64,000 nt of DNA from Brucella rhizosphaerae. GTDB lineage: Bacteria; Pseudomonadota; Alphaproteobacteria; Rhizobiales; Rhizobiaceae. This document shows, in pieces, positions 1 through 8,278 of the stretch; position 1 is the first letter of the stretch, and each line of letters starts with the position of its first letter. Below the pieces are notes generated by a model that had not been told where the DNA came from, did not search any database, and saw nothing but the letters and a program-made list of their open reading frames with translations. Both the position numbers and the translations under genes were made by a program. Where the stretch lies: the NCBI RefSeq assembly GCF_002252475.1, contig NZ_NNRK01000035.1, positions 186,001 through 250,000 of the forward strand, given 5' to 3'.

Positions 1-342
1 GTTGCTGCGGCCTTGGTCGGCTCACATGTCCGGCTGATGCCTTCAGCCTTGTTTGTCTTCGTTGCGTTGCTTTGTTTTTTGCAGCTCTCATCCAAAGCCC
101 TGTGCTGGCTGGAGACAAACAGGATCACGCGCCGTCTTATCGATACGTGGCGCAGGCTTGGCACGTGGCCTCGGTTGTTCAGGCTCTACCTGCTCGCTGT
201 TCCTGCTGTGATCTGTCTGGCAGCGCTGGCATTCGGACCTCGTGCGCTGTGTCTGGAGTTTGTCATCAACGGAATACTGTGTGCGGGCCTGTTGCTCTTT
301 GTGGGGCCTCAACGCCGTCAGACAAAACACGTGACTAAATAA
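1..342 (+). CDS. Hypothetical membrane protein, 5' truncated by the window edge
   Basis: The reading frame is open from base 1, so the true start may lie outside the window. A TTG at 13 and an ATG at 37 are the internal alternatives. The visible 113 residues contain two or three hydrophobic stretches (about 17-31, 61-78 and 84-97) separated by an arginine-rich loop, and end in a basic tail, so it is probably a small inner-membrane protein. It ends 11 bases before the Rrf2 gene, on the same strand, which suggests cotranscription with the Rrf2-tonB pair. I do not recognise the family. A role in TonB-dependent transport would be inference from position only. Confidence 0.55.
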   Translation, partial: VAAALVGSHVRLMPSALFVFVALLCFLQLSSKALCWLETNRITRRLIDTWRRLGTWPRLFRLYLLAVPAVICLAALAFGPRALCLEFVINGILCAGLLLFVGPQRRQTKHVTK

Positions 343-353
343 AGATTGTTGTG

Positions 354-863
354 ATGCGATTTACCCGACAGGCTGAGCTTTCGATAGAATTTCTCGTTCT
401 TTGCGCTCGGGCATCTGCCGGAAGTGCCGTCACCACGCGCACGGCGGCAGAAGCAACCGGCACGACGAAAGATCATGCAGCCCAGATCGTATCCGAGCTT
501 ATTCATCACGGGTTTCTGGTTGGTACGCGAGGGCGGGGTGGCGGTATTCGGCTGGCGCGACTGCCCAGGTCGATCAATGTAGGCACGGTGCTGCGTCTGA
601 TGCAGCCGGGCTTTGATGAGCAGGCAGCAAAGGAGAGCGCATCAGGCTCTGCATTCGGCATGCTGCTGCAAGCGGCGATGCGCTCCTTTGTGGCAGCATT
701 TGACGATTTCACCATTGCCGATCTTGCGATTGAAAGCAGCGACGGACGGCTGGCCTGTCTTGATTGCGATCTGCGAACGCTGATCAATCACGGGCAGATG
801 CTGTCTGAGCTGCGGCGCAGAGGCGATTACACCGATGCGCCTGCCTGGGCTGGCGTATCATGA
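354..863 (+). CDS. Rrf2 family transcriptional regulator, RirA-like but lacking the iron-sulfur cysteines
   Basis: The 169-residue protein has the Rrf2 winged-helix layout: MRFTRQAELSIEFLVLCA at the N-terminus, and the recognition helix plus wing ending in GTRGRGGGIRLAR at about residues 55-67. Rrf2 regulators such as RirA, IscR and NsrR bind DNA and usually sense iron or NO through a three-cysteine [Fe-S] cluster just after the wing. That loop here (about residues 80-105) has no cysteine. The only cysteines are one near residue 17 and a CLDC pair near the C-terminus. A GTG at 351 is in frame, but the ATG at 354 gives the conserved MRFT start. The stop codon overlaps the tonB start (ATGA), so the two are translationally coupled, and the regulator probably controls tonB and iron uptake (inference). 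Confidence 0.85.
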   Translation: MRFTRQAELSIEFLVLCARASAGSAVTTRTAAEATGTTKDHAAQIVSELIHHGFLVGTRGRGGGIRLARLPRSINVGTVLRLMQPGFDEQAAKESASGSAFGMLLQAAMRSFVAAFDDFTIADLAIESSDGRLACLDCDLRTLINHGQMLSELRRRGDYTDAPAWAGVS

Positions 864-1717
864 ACGGGGCTACCGATAGCAAGGGTCTGCGCGGAGGCGC
901 AAGGGAGCTTGCACTTTGGGCGGGGGCGAGCGTGCTCGTGCTATCTTTGCATATGGGGGCTGCGATGTGGCTTCTGCGTAAGCCGGAAATGATGGCGGCC
1001 GACAATGCACCACCAGCCGCGATCATGATTGAACTCGCTGAAACACCGGAAGCATCTGAGACCGAAGAAAACGAGATAACACCCGACGAGGTGATGTCCG
1101 ACGCAAGTGCTGCGGCTGAGAAAGTTGAAGAGGCGGTTGACGAGCCTGAGGTCGAGCAGGAATTGGTTCAGGACGAGCCGGAGCCTGTCGAAGAAGAGCC
1201 GCAAGAAGAAATGACTCAGCTCGACAAGGTCGAGGTTCCGCTGCCGGTCGCAAAGCCAAAACCACCGGAACCCAGGAAAGAAATCGTCAGGAAGGAAGAG
1301 CCAAAGAAGAAGCCGGTCAAGCAGCGCCAGCAGGAGCAGGCATCATCCAGGCAAGCCGTCAAGGCACAGGCGCAAGTGGCACAATCCAACCGTACTGCGG
1401 CACGACAAACGGCTTCCGGCCTGTTTGCTTCATCCATGACGCCAGCGCGTTGGCAGTCGCGCCTGATGGCGCATCTGGAGCGTCGCAAGAAGTATCCTTC
1501 CGGTGCAAAATCGCGTCGGGAAGAGGGGGTGGTTTATGTTCGCTTCCGCATCGACGATACCGGCAAAGTACTGTCGGCTGCACTTGCACGATCGTCAGGT
1601 TGGCCGGAGCTCGATGAAGAAGTGCTCTCGCTTGTAAAGCGCGCGTCACCTGTGCCAGCCCCGCCGCCTGATGTGAATAAAACAATCACGGCGCCAGTCA
1701 AATTCAGCAGACGATAA
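860..1717 (+). CDS. tonB: TonB energy transducer
   Basis: The protein has 285 residues in classical TonB order. A short basic cytoplasmic N-terminus and one transmembrane helix (about residues 16-40) come first. A long Glu/Pro-rich then Lys/Pro-rich periplasmic spacer follows (about 50-165), and the C-terminal TonB domain (about 195-285) begins RLMAHLERRKKYP and contains EGVVYVRFRID. TonB transmits the proton-motive force from ExbBD to outer-membrane receptors for siderophores and heme. No exbB or exbD is visible in the window. It overlaps the Rrf2 gene by four bases and converges on a TonB-dependent receptor at 1756. The window holds three possible client receptors. Confidence 0.93.
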   Translation: MNGATDSKGLRGGARELALWAGASVLVLSLHMGAAMWLLRKPEMMAADNAPPAAIMIELAETPEASETEENEITPDEVMSDASAAAEKVEEAVDEPEVEQELVQDEPEPVEEEPQEEMTQLDKVEVPLPVAKPKPPEPRKEIVRKEEPKKKPVKQRQQEQASSRQAVKAQAQVAQSNRTAARQTASGLFASSMTPARWQSRLMAHLERRKKYPSGAKSRREEGVVYVRFRIDDTGKVLSAALARSSGWPELDEEVLSLVKRASPVPAPPPDVNKTITAPVKFSRR

Positions 1718-1719
1718 GC

Positions 1720-1750
1720 AGATACGCCGAAAAAAATTTCCGGCGTATCT
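1720..1750. terminator. Bidirectional hairpin between tonB and the heme-type receptor
   Basis: Inverted arms GATACGCCG (1721-1729) and CGGCGTATC (1741-1749) lie exactly between the convergent stop codons at 1717 and 1756. The loop is A-rich on the + strand and T-rich on the - strand. It likely stops both converging transcripts, although the T-run lies in the loop rather than after the stem. Confidence 0.6.
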
Positions 1751-1755
1751 TCATG

Positions 1756-4278
1756 TTAGAATTTGCGGCTGAAAGAGACTTTCAGGTTACGGCCCGGCAT
1801 GGCTGAGATACCATCGCTGAGATAAGGCTCGTAGTTCTTGTCGAATACGTTTTCCAGTGCCAGACGCAGTTCAGAATCCTTCATAAAGCCTTGTGTCGGC
1901 GTCCAGTTGAAGAACAGATCATGCACGGCATAGCCGGGGGTCTTGGGCCGATTATAGCTCAAATCACCTTTGACATATGAGGTTCTGTCCTGCTTGTCGA
2001 CAAAGGTCCCCGTCCAACCAAAATTGATATCCTGATCGGGAAGCTTATAGCCGAGGGTCGTTACAACCGTCGTCGGCATGATGTCATTGATGTAGCTGTC
2101 AGGTCCGTAGATGTTGTTGAGCGTGCCCTGACGTCTGCCGATCATGTAAGTGAGACTGGCATCTGCGAACATGAAGCTGTTCTCATAATGCGCTTCCAGC
2201 TCCACGCCACGCGAATAATAGGAAGGCATATTCCAGTAAAACGGAACTTCGCCGTCTTTCAGGCCGACCTTGTTCGCACTGCCCACACGCCGCGCCACAG
2301 GATTGGTGACATGGTTGTTAAAGAAGGAACCACGCACCATCAATACGTCGCTCTCGGTGAAGATACCGCTGAATGAAGTATCCGCACCGATGTTAATCGT
2401 GTTGTTGCGCTCGACTTTAAGATCGGGGCTGGTTCCTGATGTTTGGGTGCGCCCACTCTGCACGGAATAGATTTCATCAATGTTGGGCGCGCGCATGGCA
2501 TAAGCCCAATCGGCGAAGAGCCGTGTGGTTGGCGTAATCTGGTATGAAGCGCTGAGTGCTGGTGTGAAACCGTGATGTGAGGTCGCCGAATAGTCGTGTC
2601 CGGCTTTCGGATCGTTATAGATCGTGGCTCTGTTTGGCACGCCTTCGGACCGCACATAGTCATAGCGAATACCGGGAGTGATCGTCAGCTTGTCAGTGAT
2701 AGCCATACGGTCACGAATGAAGAAAGACGTAACATCCTGTTTGCCGGCAGGCATAATCCATGGTGCGTAATAGCCGTAATTGTAGCTCTTATCGTTCTTT
2801 TTGGTGATATCGAACATCGTCACATCACGAACGTGATGATTATATTGCACGCCGTAATTCAAGCTGTGGTCGATGCCGCCGAGTTCAAAGTTGGAGGTGT
2901 TTTCGGCCTCAATATGAAAATCCGAGTATTTCGCATCATTTTCGGTGCCGCCAAGAGAGGCTGTACCGTTCACGCCGGTCGCGCGTTCAGCATGCATGTC
3001 TGTCGAGGAATAGCTTGCCATGATGCGGGTATTCACGAGATCGCTGTCGCCATCATAGGTGTGCTCGAAAACGGAGGTGAAATCCTTTAGCTCACGCCAG
3101 GCAAGAAGCCTGCGCATTGCTTCCTTATAGGCAGGCGTTCCGGGCACAAGGCTGTTGCTCGAGGGCTGAAGCTGGCCTCGAATTGCCGCGAGTGGTCCCC
3201 AATTGGCACTTTCACCGTAAAGAACCGAAGCCCTCACCTTGTGACCGCCATATTCGCCGGAGAGTTTGCCGGAGAAGGATGTCAGTTCAGAGCTTGAGTA
3301 GTTATAGGTCTCGCCACCACCGATGCGCATGTTGTCGCCCTTGCGCCAGGTGAGGCTTGCAAGCCCGTCGAAAATCATGCCCGTACCGAGATTGGAGCGG
3401 CCATAGACAGCGCCTGTTTCAAGAAACTGCTTGTTGGCCGTCTGATAGGCGGTCTTGCCCCATGCACCCCAGCTTTCGCCCTCACGCAGCATATCAGCCG
3501 CGTCCTTGCTTTCGAGCTTGATCGTACCGCCAAAGCCGCCATTCCCGTAACGAACGGAAGTTGCCCCTTTTTCGATCTCGACGCGCTTGAGCAGTTCAGG
3601 TTCAACAAAGATCGTGCCCTGATCATATTTCTCAAAGTTCTTGGGCGCTCCGTCGAGCAAAATACGCACATCGGTCTGGCGTGAGAAACCGCGGATCGAA
3701 ATAGACTGGCCTTCGGTGCGAACGCCGCCCAGCATTGCGACGCCGGGGGTCTTCTTGATAAGTTCCGGAATTGTCGAGGCCTGTGCCTGCTGCAACTGTT
3801 CCGATGTAATCTGAGAGACGCGCGGGTCGAGATCAACAAAATTCACGCCGGTTATCTGTGAAAAGCTGATCGTATCGAGCTGCACTGCACCTTCGACAGC
3901 AGGTAAAGTCGCGTTGTTTCCAGCTGCTTCACGCTCCAGCCGCACCGTGCGATTACCCGTGAAGCGGTACTGGATATCTGTGTTGCGCAGCAAAGCGGAA
4001 AGCGCTTCTGCGGGCGCCATGGTTCCGCTGACGCCTGATGTGTTGAGCCCGCTGGTTACAGATGCATCAAATGCGATTTGCAGGCCCGTTTGAACGGCAA
4101 GGCGATTAAGAGCGGTTGCAAGCGAACCAGCCGGAACTTTGACAGCGACGGATTGCGCTTCAGCCTGTGCAAATGCGGGTGTGGTCAGGACGGGGCTTAA
4201 AATCGTGCCACTCAAAAGCAGCGAAGCAAACAAGGGACGTGCGCAGGCGTTTAAAACGCGTGAGGAGGGGCTTTTCAT
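1756..4278 (-). CDS. TonB-dependent receptor with STN signalling domain, heme/hemoglobin receptor type
   Basis: The protein is 840 residues from the chosen ATG at 4278, which is preceded by GGAAACGAC and gives a clean signal peptide ending TPAFAQA. The upstream ATG at 4359 would add 27 residues in front of the signal peptide and is less likely. After the signal comes an STN (secretin/TonB short N-terminal) domain, about residues 45-120, used to talk to a FecR-type regulator. Then follow the plug (SISIRGFSRQTDVRILLDGAP) and a 22-strand barrel ending in KVSFSRKF with a terminal aromatic. The segment YAMRAPNIDEIYS and the later SPDLKVE resemble the FRAP and NPDL boxes of heme/hemoglobin receptors such as HasR and BhuR. 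It lies downstream of an ECF sigma and FecR pair on the same strand. Heme as ligand is inference; the architecture is clear. Confidence 0.88.
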   Translation of the reverse strand: MKSPSSRVLNACARPLFASLLLSGTILSPVLTTPAFAQAEAQSVAVKVPAGSLATALNRLAVQTGLQIAFDASVTSGLNTSGVSGTMAPAEALSALLRNTDIQYRFTGNRTVRLEREAAGNNATLPAVEGAVQLDTISFSQITGVNFVDLDPRVSQITSEQLQQAQASTIPELIKKTPGVAMLGGVRTEGQSISIRGFSRQTDVRILLDGAPKNFEKYDQGTIFVEPELLKRVEIEKGATSVRYGNGGFGGTIKLESKDAADMLREGESWGAWGKTAYQTANKQFLETGAVYGRSNLGTGMIFDGLASLTWRKGDNMRIGGGETYNYSSSELTSFSGKLSGEYGGHKVRASVLYGESANWGPLAAIRGQLQPSSNSLVPGTPAYKEAMRRLLAWRELKDFTSVFEHTYDGDSDLVNTRIMASYSSTDMHAERATGVNGTASLGGTENDAKYSDFHIEAENTSNFELGGIDHSLNYGVQYNHHVRDVTMFDITKKNDKSYNYGYYAPWIMPAGKQDVTSFFIRDRMAITDKLTITPGIRYDYVRSEGVPNRATIYNDPKAGHDYSATSHHGFTPALSASYQITPTTRLFADWAYAMRAPNIDEIYSVQSGRTQTSGTSPDLKVERNNTINIGADTSFSGIFTESDVLMVRGSFFNNHVTNPVARRVGSANKVGLKDGEVPFYWNMPSYYSRGVELEAHYENSFMFADASLTYMIGRRQGTLNNIYGPDSYINDIMPTTVVTTLGYKLPDQDINFGWTGTFVDKQDRTSYVKGDLSYNRPKTPGYAVHDLFFNWTPTQGFMKDSELRLALENVFDKNYEPYLSDGISAMPGRNLKVSFSRKF

Positions 4279-4404
4279 GTCGTTTCCAGTCTCAACGTTC
4301 AAGGCGTTGGGAGTTCGGTTGCTTAAGCACTTGCGCGTGGCGCACAAACTGCCTTTCATAGACTGGACGAATGAAATTGAGGCTTTGGGACATTCGGCAG
4401 GAAA

Positions 4405-5391
4405 TTAATTATGTAGCACTGTGAGTAATGAGCCCACTCGCACGGCTTTCAGTTCGAAAGCTTTGATAAAATCATCAAGCGCTGTTGATGGGGCAGACAA
4501 ATCGAAGGTGCCGGTTATCCTGCGTTCGGCGAGAGCGCTGCTTGCAATCACCACCTCACCGGGGAGATGGCGGGCAATCTCCTCGACCACATGACCAAGC
4601 GGCTGATCTTCAAAGATCAAGCGGCCACTGCGCCACGATGCGGCGAGTTCGGGATCGACCATAGCGACTTGTCCGATACCGGCAATATTATCGTAGAAAA
4701 CACTCTGTCCCTGTTCCAGACGCAGCGTTTCGCGTGGACTGAAGGCCGATGACGTGGCGCTGGTCTGCACCTGAACGGCATGTTCGGTGACAACCACATC
4801 CGCACCGCCATCTTTCAGCTTCACGTCGAATTCCGTACCGAGTGCGATTACTTCGCCATAAGCCGCGCTGACTGTGAATGGCCTCTGAGGATCTGGCGCA
4901 ACGGTGAAATAGGCTTCACCACGAAGAAGCTGAACCTGACGTTTATTCGTTGTGATGTCGAAAGCAATTGCCGAGCCTGCGTTGAGCTGGACGGTCGAAC
5001 CATCTTCAAGTTTGATGATCGGCATTTCGCCGCTTGCTGACATGGCATCTGCGCGCATCCGCATCGGACCGTCGAAAGCAATAAAGCCACCCGCGAGAGC
5101 CCCGAATAACACCATGGAACTGACAGCGGCCCGCACCGGATAGCCCGGCTTTCTCGCAGCCGTTCGGGCGAAATCCGCATCCTGCAGGAGAAGAAAGCGA
5201 GTGTCGCTGAAAACACGCGAAGCTTTGTCAAAAGCCAATTCATGCCTTGTGTCGCTTGCGCGCCAGAATGCACAGGCTTCGACAATGGCCATGTCTTTGG
5301 GCGAAGCCTGAAGCTGCATCAGCCAATCGACAGCCTGTTCCTGAATGAGACGCTCGGCCTTGTCTTGTGTCTTCGCTGTTGTGCGCATCAT
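4405..5391 (-). CDS. FecR-type anti-sigma regulator
   Basis: The 328-residue protein has an N-terminal cytoplasmic anti-sigma region with the typical motif AVDWLMQLQAS (about residues 20-30). A single transmembrane helix lies at about residues 87-107, and a periplasmic FecR domain includes the stretch ITTNKRQVQLLRGEAYFTVAPD. The C-terminal part (DQPLGHVVEEIARH, GTFDL) is the STN-like receptor-interaction region. Proteins of this family hold a FecI-type sigma factor until the ligand-loaded receptor signals through its STN domain. The start overlaps the sigma factor stop (ATGA), so the two are coupled, and the receptor gene follows 126 bp downstream of its stop. Confidence 0.92.
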   Translation of the reverse strand: MMRTTAKTQDKAERLIQEQAVDWLMQLQASPKDMAIVEACAFWRASDTRHELAFDKASRVFSDTRFLLLQDADFARTAARKPGYPVRAAVSSMVLFGALAGGFIAFDGPMRMRADAMSASGEMPIIKLEDGSTVQLNAGSAIAFDITTNKRQVQLLRGEAYFTVAPDPQRPFTVSAAYGEVIALGTEFDVKLKDGGADVVVTEHAVQVQTSATSSAFSPRETLRLEQGQSVFYDNIAGIGQVAMVDPELAASWRSGRLIFEDQPLGHVVEEIARHLPGEVVIASSALAERRITGTFDLSAPSTALDDFIKAFELKAVRVGSLLTVLHN

Positions 5392-5960
5392 ACCTGATCC
5401 AGTTCATCGAGCCTGATGAGGCAATGCATGAGTGCTTTGCGAAGATGTCTGTCCACCATATTGCGCGTAATTCCGAAGCGGATGGCAATTTCATCTGGCG
5501 GCAGATTGCCAATCCGGTTGGCGATGAAAACGCGACGCTGACGCAATGGCAACTCCATGATCGCATCGCGCAGGCAGGCGAGGCGTCGCGGCGTATCAAG
5601 CGCGATGTCAGGATTTACGTCCTTGCAGATGATGTTAGAGGCTTCTTCTTCGGTGCCGGAAAAGAGTTTTGCTTCAAAGCGTTCGCGACGGAACCGGTCG
5701 AGACCGAGATTAATCGCCGCGCGTGTAAGGAAGGCACGCAGCGACGACTTGCCTTCAAGATCAGTCCTGCGGTCCTTGAGTCTCACATAAAGATCATGGA
5801 CAATTTCATTGGCGTTGGAAGATACGTGTCCGCGTCGACGAACTGCACGACACAGTTCGTCATAATAATCTGTAATGGCAGCATCGATGTCAGCAATTTC
5901 CCGCAGAGGAAATGCCGAAGTCAGCTTGGATTTGTCAGATTGGTTCACGGCGGGCACCAC
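5388..5960 (-). CDS. ECF sigma factor, FecI type
   Basis: The 190-residue protein has the two-domain ECF layout. Region 2 is about residues 27-95 (DYYDELCRAVRRRG, NEIVHDLYVRL, AAINLGLDRFRRER), and region 4 is about 135-185 (LPLRQRRVFIANR, then helix-turn-helix FGITRNMVDRHLRKAL). The start is a GTG at 5960; there is no better ATG. FecI-type sigmas direct transcription of the adjacent TonB receptor gene when released by FecR. With the next two genes it forms a complete cell-surface signalling cassette like hurIR-bhuR or hasIS-hasR. I could not identify with confidence an iron-responsive operator (Irr, RirA or Fur box) upstream. Confidence 0.9.
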   Translation of the reverse strand: MVPAVNQSDKSKLTSAFPLREIADIDAAITDYYDELCRAVRRRGHVSSNANEIVHDLYVRLKDRRTDLEGKSSLRAFLTRAAINLGLDRFRRERFEAKLFSGTEEEASNIICKDVNPDIALDTPRRLACLRDAIMELPLRQRRVFIANRIGNLPPDEIAIRFGITRNMVDRHLRKALMHCLIRLDELDQV

Positions 5961-6068
5961 ATTTTTGTGGCGGCACCATAGGCATGCGCTTATTCAAACG
6001 CAATAATATATGAGAGCAATACTCATCTTATGTGATTGCTGTTGCATTTCGCCTACAACCCGCGTCTC

Positions 6069-6102
6069 TTCGCAACGATGGAGAGCACTCCACCGTTGCG
6101 AA
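6069..6102. terminator. Strong stem-loop downstream of the small secreted protein gene
   Basis: A 15-bp stem with one mismatch (TTCGCAACGATGGAG at 6069-6083 and CTCCACCGTTGCGAA at 6088-6102) encloses the loop AGCA, 14 bases after the stop at 6116 on the - strand. There is no T-run on either side, so it may be an mRNA 3'-end stabiliser rather than an intrinsic terminator. Confidence 0.45.
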
Positions 6103-6115
6103 CGAGGGTAAAGCT

Positions 6116-6508
6116 TTACTTCGGCAGCTGAGCTGCGGCCTGCTTGATGGCCGATGTGATCTGTTGACAGAACGGCTCAACGCTCTTGCCAGAGGTTTTG
6201 GCGTAATCCTCGACGTCGGTCTCCTGACCCATCGACTGAACAACGCCCTTTTTGCCAGCTGCCTGTGCCTCTTCAAGGCCAGACTTGTCGGCGGGCGCCT
6301 GCATAATCTTCATGATGGACTGCTGGCTGTCGATATCTTCCTGCGTAGCGAAGCCTTTGTCCTTGCAATATTCGACGATGCCCAGCTGGTTCTGTGCTGC
6401 TTTATAGAGCGCTTCCGGTGTCATCTGCTGAGTGGCCTGGCCTTGCGCCATGGCGCTGCCTGCGGTGGCCGATGCCAGAATAAAAGCGCAGATACCTGCA
6501 TTTTTCAT
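6116..6508 (-). CDS. Small exported protein, annotated in related genomes as pore-forming ESAT-6 family
   Basis: The 130-residue protein has a clear Sec signal peptide (MKNAGICAFILASATAGSAMAQ) and a mostly helical mature part with two cysteines (IVEYCKDKGF and SVEPFCQQI) that could form a disulfide. I recall similar rhizobial and Brucella proteins under the name pore-forming ESAT-6 family; that is memory, not a search, and it does not establish a function. It is monocistronic, reads away from the sigma factor gene's promoter, and is followed by a strong stem-loop. Function unknown; a periplasmic location is likely. Confidence 0.75.
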   Translation of the reverse strand: MKNAGICAFILASATAGSAMAQGQATQQMTPEALYKAAQNQLGIVEYCKDKGFATQEDIDSQQSIMKIMQAPADKSGLEEAQAAGKKGVVQSMGQETDVEDYAKTSGKSVEPFCQQITSAIKQAAAQLPK

Positions 6509-6697
6509 CGTTTCAACCTTTCAATAATATCGCATTTCCCGCCCGAACGGACAGATAGAGCAGGTTCTGAAAAACGGAACCCGCTTTGAAAGGCTTAAAA
6601 GGCATCGCGAAATAAAGACCTGCTAATCGGCGTAACAAGTTTTTACTGCACATGGGGTTTCAGAGGCTTTGTTTCGTCACATTCCGGGTTGGAAGAG

Positions 6698-7627
6698 TTA
6701 CGCCCAGAAGTAGCGCACGATATGGAAGAAGACGGGAGCCGAGAAGACCAGACTGTCGGCGCGGTCGAGCATTCCGCCATGACCTTCAATCATCTGACCC
6801 CAGTCTTTGACACCGCGATCCCGCTTGATGGCAGAGGCAACAAGTCCACCGAAAAAGCCCATGACGCAAGCGGTTGCGGCCAGTGCTCCCGCCTGAAGTG
6901 GTGAAAAAGGTGTGAGCCATGCAAGGCTCGCACCCAGCAAGGATGCAGCCGCAACCCCGCCGACAAAACCTTCCCATGTTTTGGACGGCGATATATTGGG
7001 CGCAATGCGATGTTTGCCGAACAGTTTGCCAAAAACATATTGCAGCACATCACTACCTTGAACGGTCGCGACCAGAAATGCGATCAGCAGCAGTTTTTTG
7101 CCTTCAAATCCCGGAATATCCAGTGTCATCAGCGCAGGCACATGGCTGATGCAGTACACCGAGAGCATAATGCCCCATTGCTGTTCGCTGATGCGCTCGA
7201 GAAACCGAGATGTATCACCAGACAATGCGGTCAGAACCGGCATGGCCAGGAAGCAATAAACCGGAATGAAAATCGAATAGAGCCCGTACCAGTCAATCCA
7301 GATCAGATAATACTGGACCGGAATGACCAGAAGGAACATGCCCAGCAACACGCGGTGGTCGGCCCTGCGTGTCTGGGTGAGCGTTGCATATTCCCGCAAA
7401 GATGCGAATGAAATGAGCGCGAACAGAACGATAACGCCACCTTTGCCGAACAAAAAAGCGATGCACATGGCGCCGACCATGATCCACCATGCCTTGATGC
7501 GGGCATTGAGATTAACGAGCGTAGAGGACAATGGCTTCGGTGCACGCCATGAAAGAACCCCGGCAACCGCGCTGGCGGTTACAAGAACACCCATGAGGCC
7601 AAGGAATAGTTGGGTCGTTTCGCTCAT
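6698..7627 (-). CDS. ynbB: CDP-diacylglycerol synthase-like cytidylyltransferase (YnbB/CdsA family)
   Basis: The 309-residue integral membrane protein has about eight hydrophobic segments. The C-terminal half carries the full CdsA signature: SPSKTWEG (residues 213-220), KRDRGVKDWG (268-277) and GHGGMLDRADS (282-292). CdsA enzymes make CDP-diacylglycerol from phosphatidic acid and CTP. This is probably not the essential cdsA, which normally sits beside uppS and dxr. Here the gene is the last of a coupled run with an acyltransferase, a PAP2-phosphatase and a hydrolase-methyltransferase, the set known in E. coli as ynbABCD. The ATG overlaps the stop of the acyltransferase gene (ATGA). The exact nucleotide-activated lipid made is unknown. 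Confidence 0.88.
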   Translation of the reverse strand: MSETTQLFLGLMGVLVTASAVAGVLSWRAPKPLSSTLVNLNARIKAWWIMVGAMCIAFLFGKGGVIVLFALISFASLREYATLTQTRRADHRVLLGMFLLVIPVQYYLIWIDWYGLYSIFIPVYCFLAMPVLTALSGDTSRFLERISEQQWGIMLSVYCISHVPALMTLDIPGFEGKKLLLIAFLVATVQGSDVLQYVFGKLFGKHRIAPNISPSKTWEGFVGGVAAASLLGASLAWLTPFSPLQAGALAATACVMGFFGGLVASAIKRDRGVKDWGQMIEGHGGMLDRADSLVFSAPVFFHIVRYFWA

Positions 7628-8277
7628 GGGTTACTACCATTATGGGGCTGAATATCGAGAAGGCTCTGGCGCGCGCGGATGAGAAACTCCTTGCGGTCTT
7701 CGCCCTCATGGAGCTGGACCGGCGCACCGAAAATGACGCGGCAGAGAAGCGGCACAGGCAGCATTGCGCCTTTGGGCAGCACGCGCGACATGTTTTCTAT
7801 CCAGCACGGCACGAGCTCCACATCGGGTCGTGTCAGCGCCAGATTGTAGATACCGGAACGAAAGCGCAGCAGTGCCTCCTCCGTCATATTGCGGGTGCCT
7901 TCAGGAAAGATGATGAGCGAATGGCCATCGGCCAAGGCCTTCAACATGACCTCCATCGGGTCCTGTGTGCGCTCCACCCAGTTACGTTCAACAAGCACGG
8001 TACGCAGCAACACCTCCGCCATGAATTGCCGCACGCGATTTCCGCGCCAGTAATCTGCACCGGCAACGGCACGAGTGCGGGCACGCTCTTCCTGATTGAG
8101 ACACGAAGAGAGCAGAATGAAATCGCCATGGCTGGTGTGATTGGCAAAATAGATGCGCTGGTTGAGCGACGGCCCAGTACCGCTCCAGATCGGACGAACG
8201 CCGGTGATCCCGCGTGCCAAGATTGCGAGAAGCGAGCCGAAAGTAGATTGCACATGATGGCGGATCAATTCATGCAT
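7624..8277 (-). CDS. 1-acyl-glycerol-3-phosphate acyltransferase (PlsC family)
   Basis: The protein has 217 residues from the ATG at 8277, which has GGAG eight bases upstream; the TTG at 8295 would overlap the previous gene without its own site. The acyltransferase motifs are NHTSHGD (HX4D with His47 and Asp52) and FPEGTRN (residues 124-130), which bind and transfer the acyl group to a lysophospholipid or glycerol phosphate. The basic, weakly hydrophobic N-terminus suits a peripheral inner-membrane enzyme. It lies 1 bp after the small membrane gene and overlaps the CdsA-like gene by four bases. In the cassette it could supply phosphatidic acid to the synthase or acylate the final product (inference). 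Confidence 0.9.
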   Translation of the reverse strand: MHELIRHHVQSTFGSLLAILARGITGVRPIWSGTGPSLNQRIYFANHTSHGDFILLSSCLNQEERARTRAVAGADYWRGNRVRQFMAEVLLRTVLVERNWVERTQDPMEVMLKALADGHSLIIFPEGTRNMTEEALLRFRSGIYNLALTRPDVELVPCWIENMSRVLPKGAMLPVPLLCRVIFGAPVQLHEGEDRKEFLIRARQSLLDIQPHNGSNP

Positions 8278-8278
8278 A

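Noticed and set aside
5961..6115. Possible Fur, RirA or Irr box upstream of the ECF sigma gene
   Set aside because: AT-rich and partly symmetric, but no segment matches a known iron-box consensus well enough to report.
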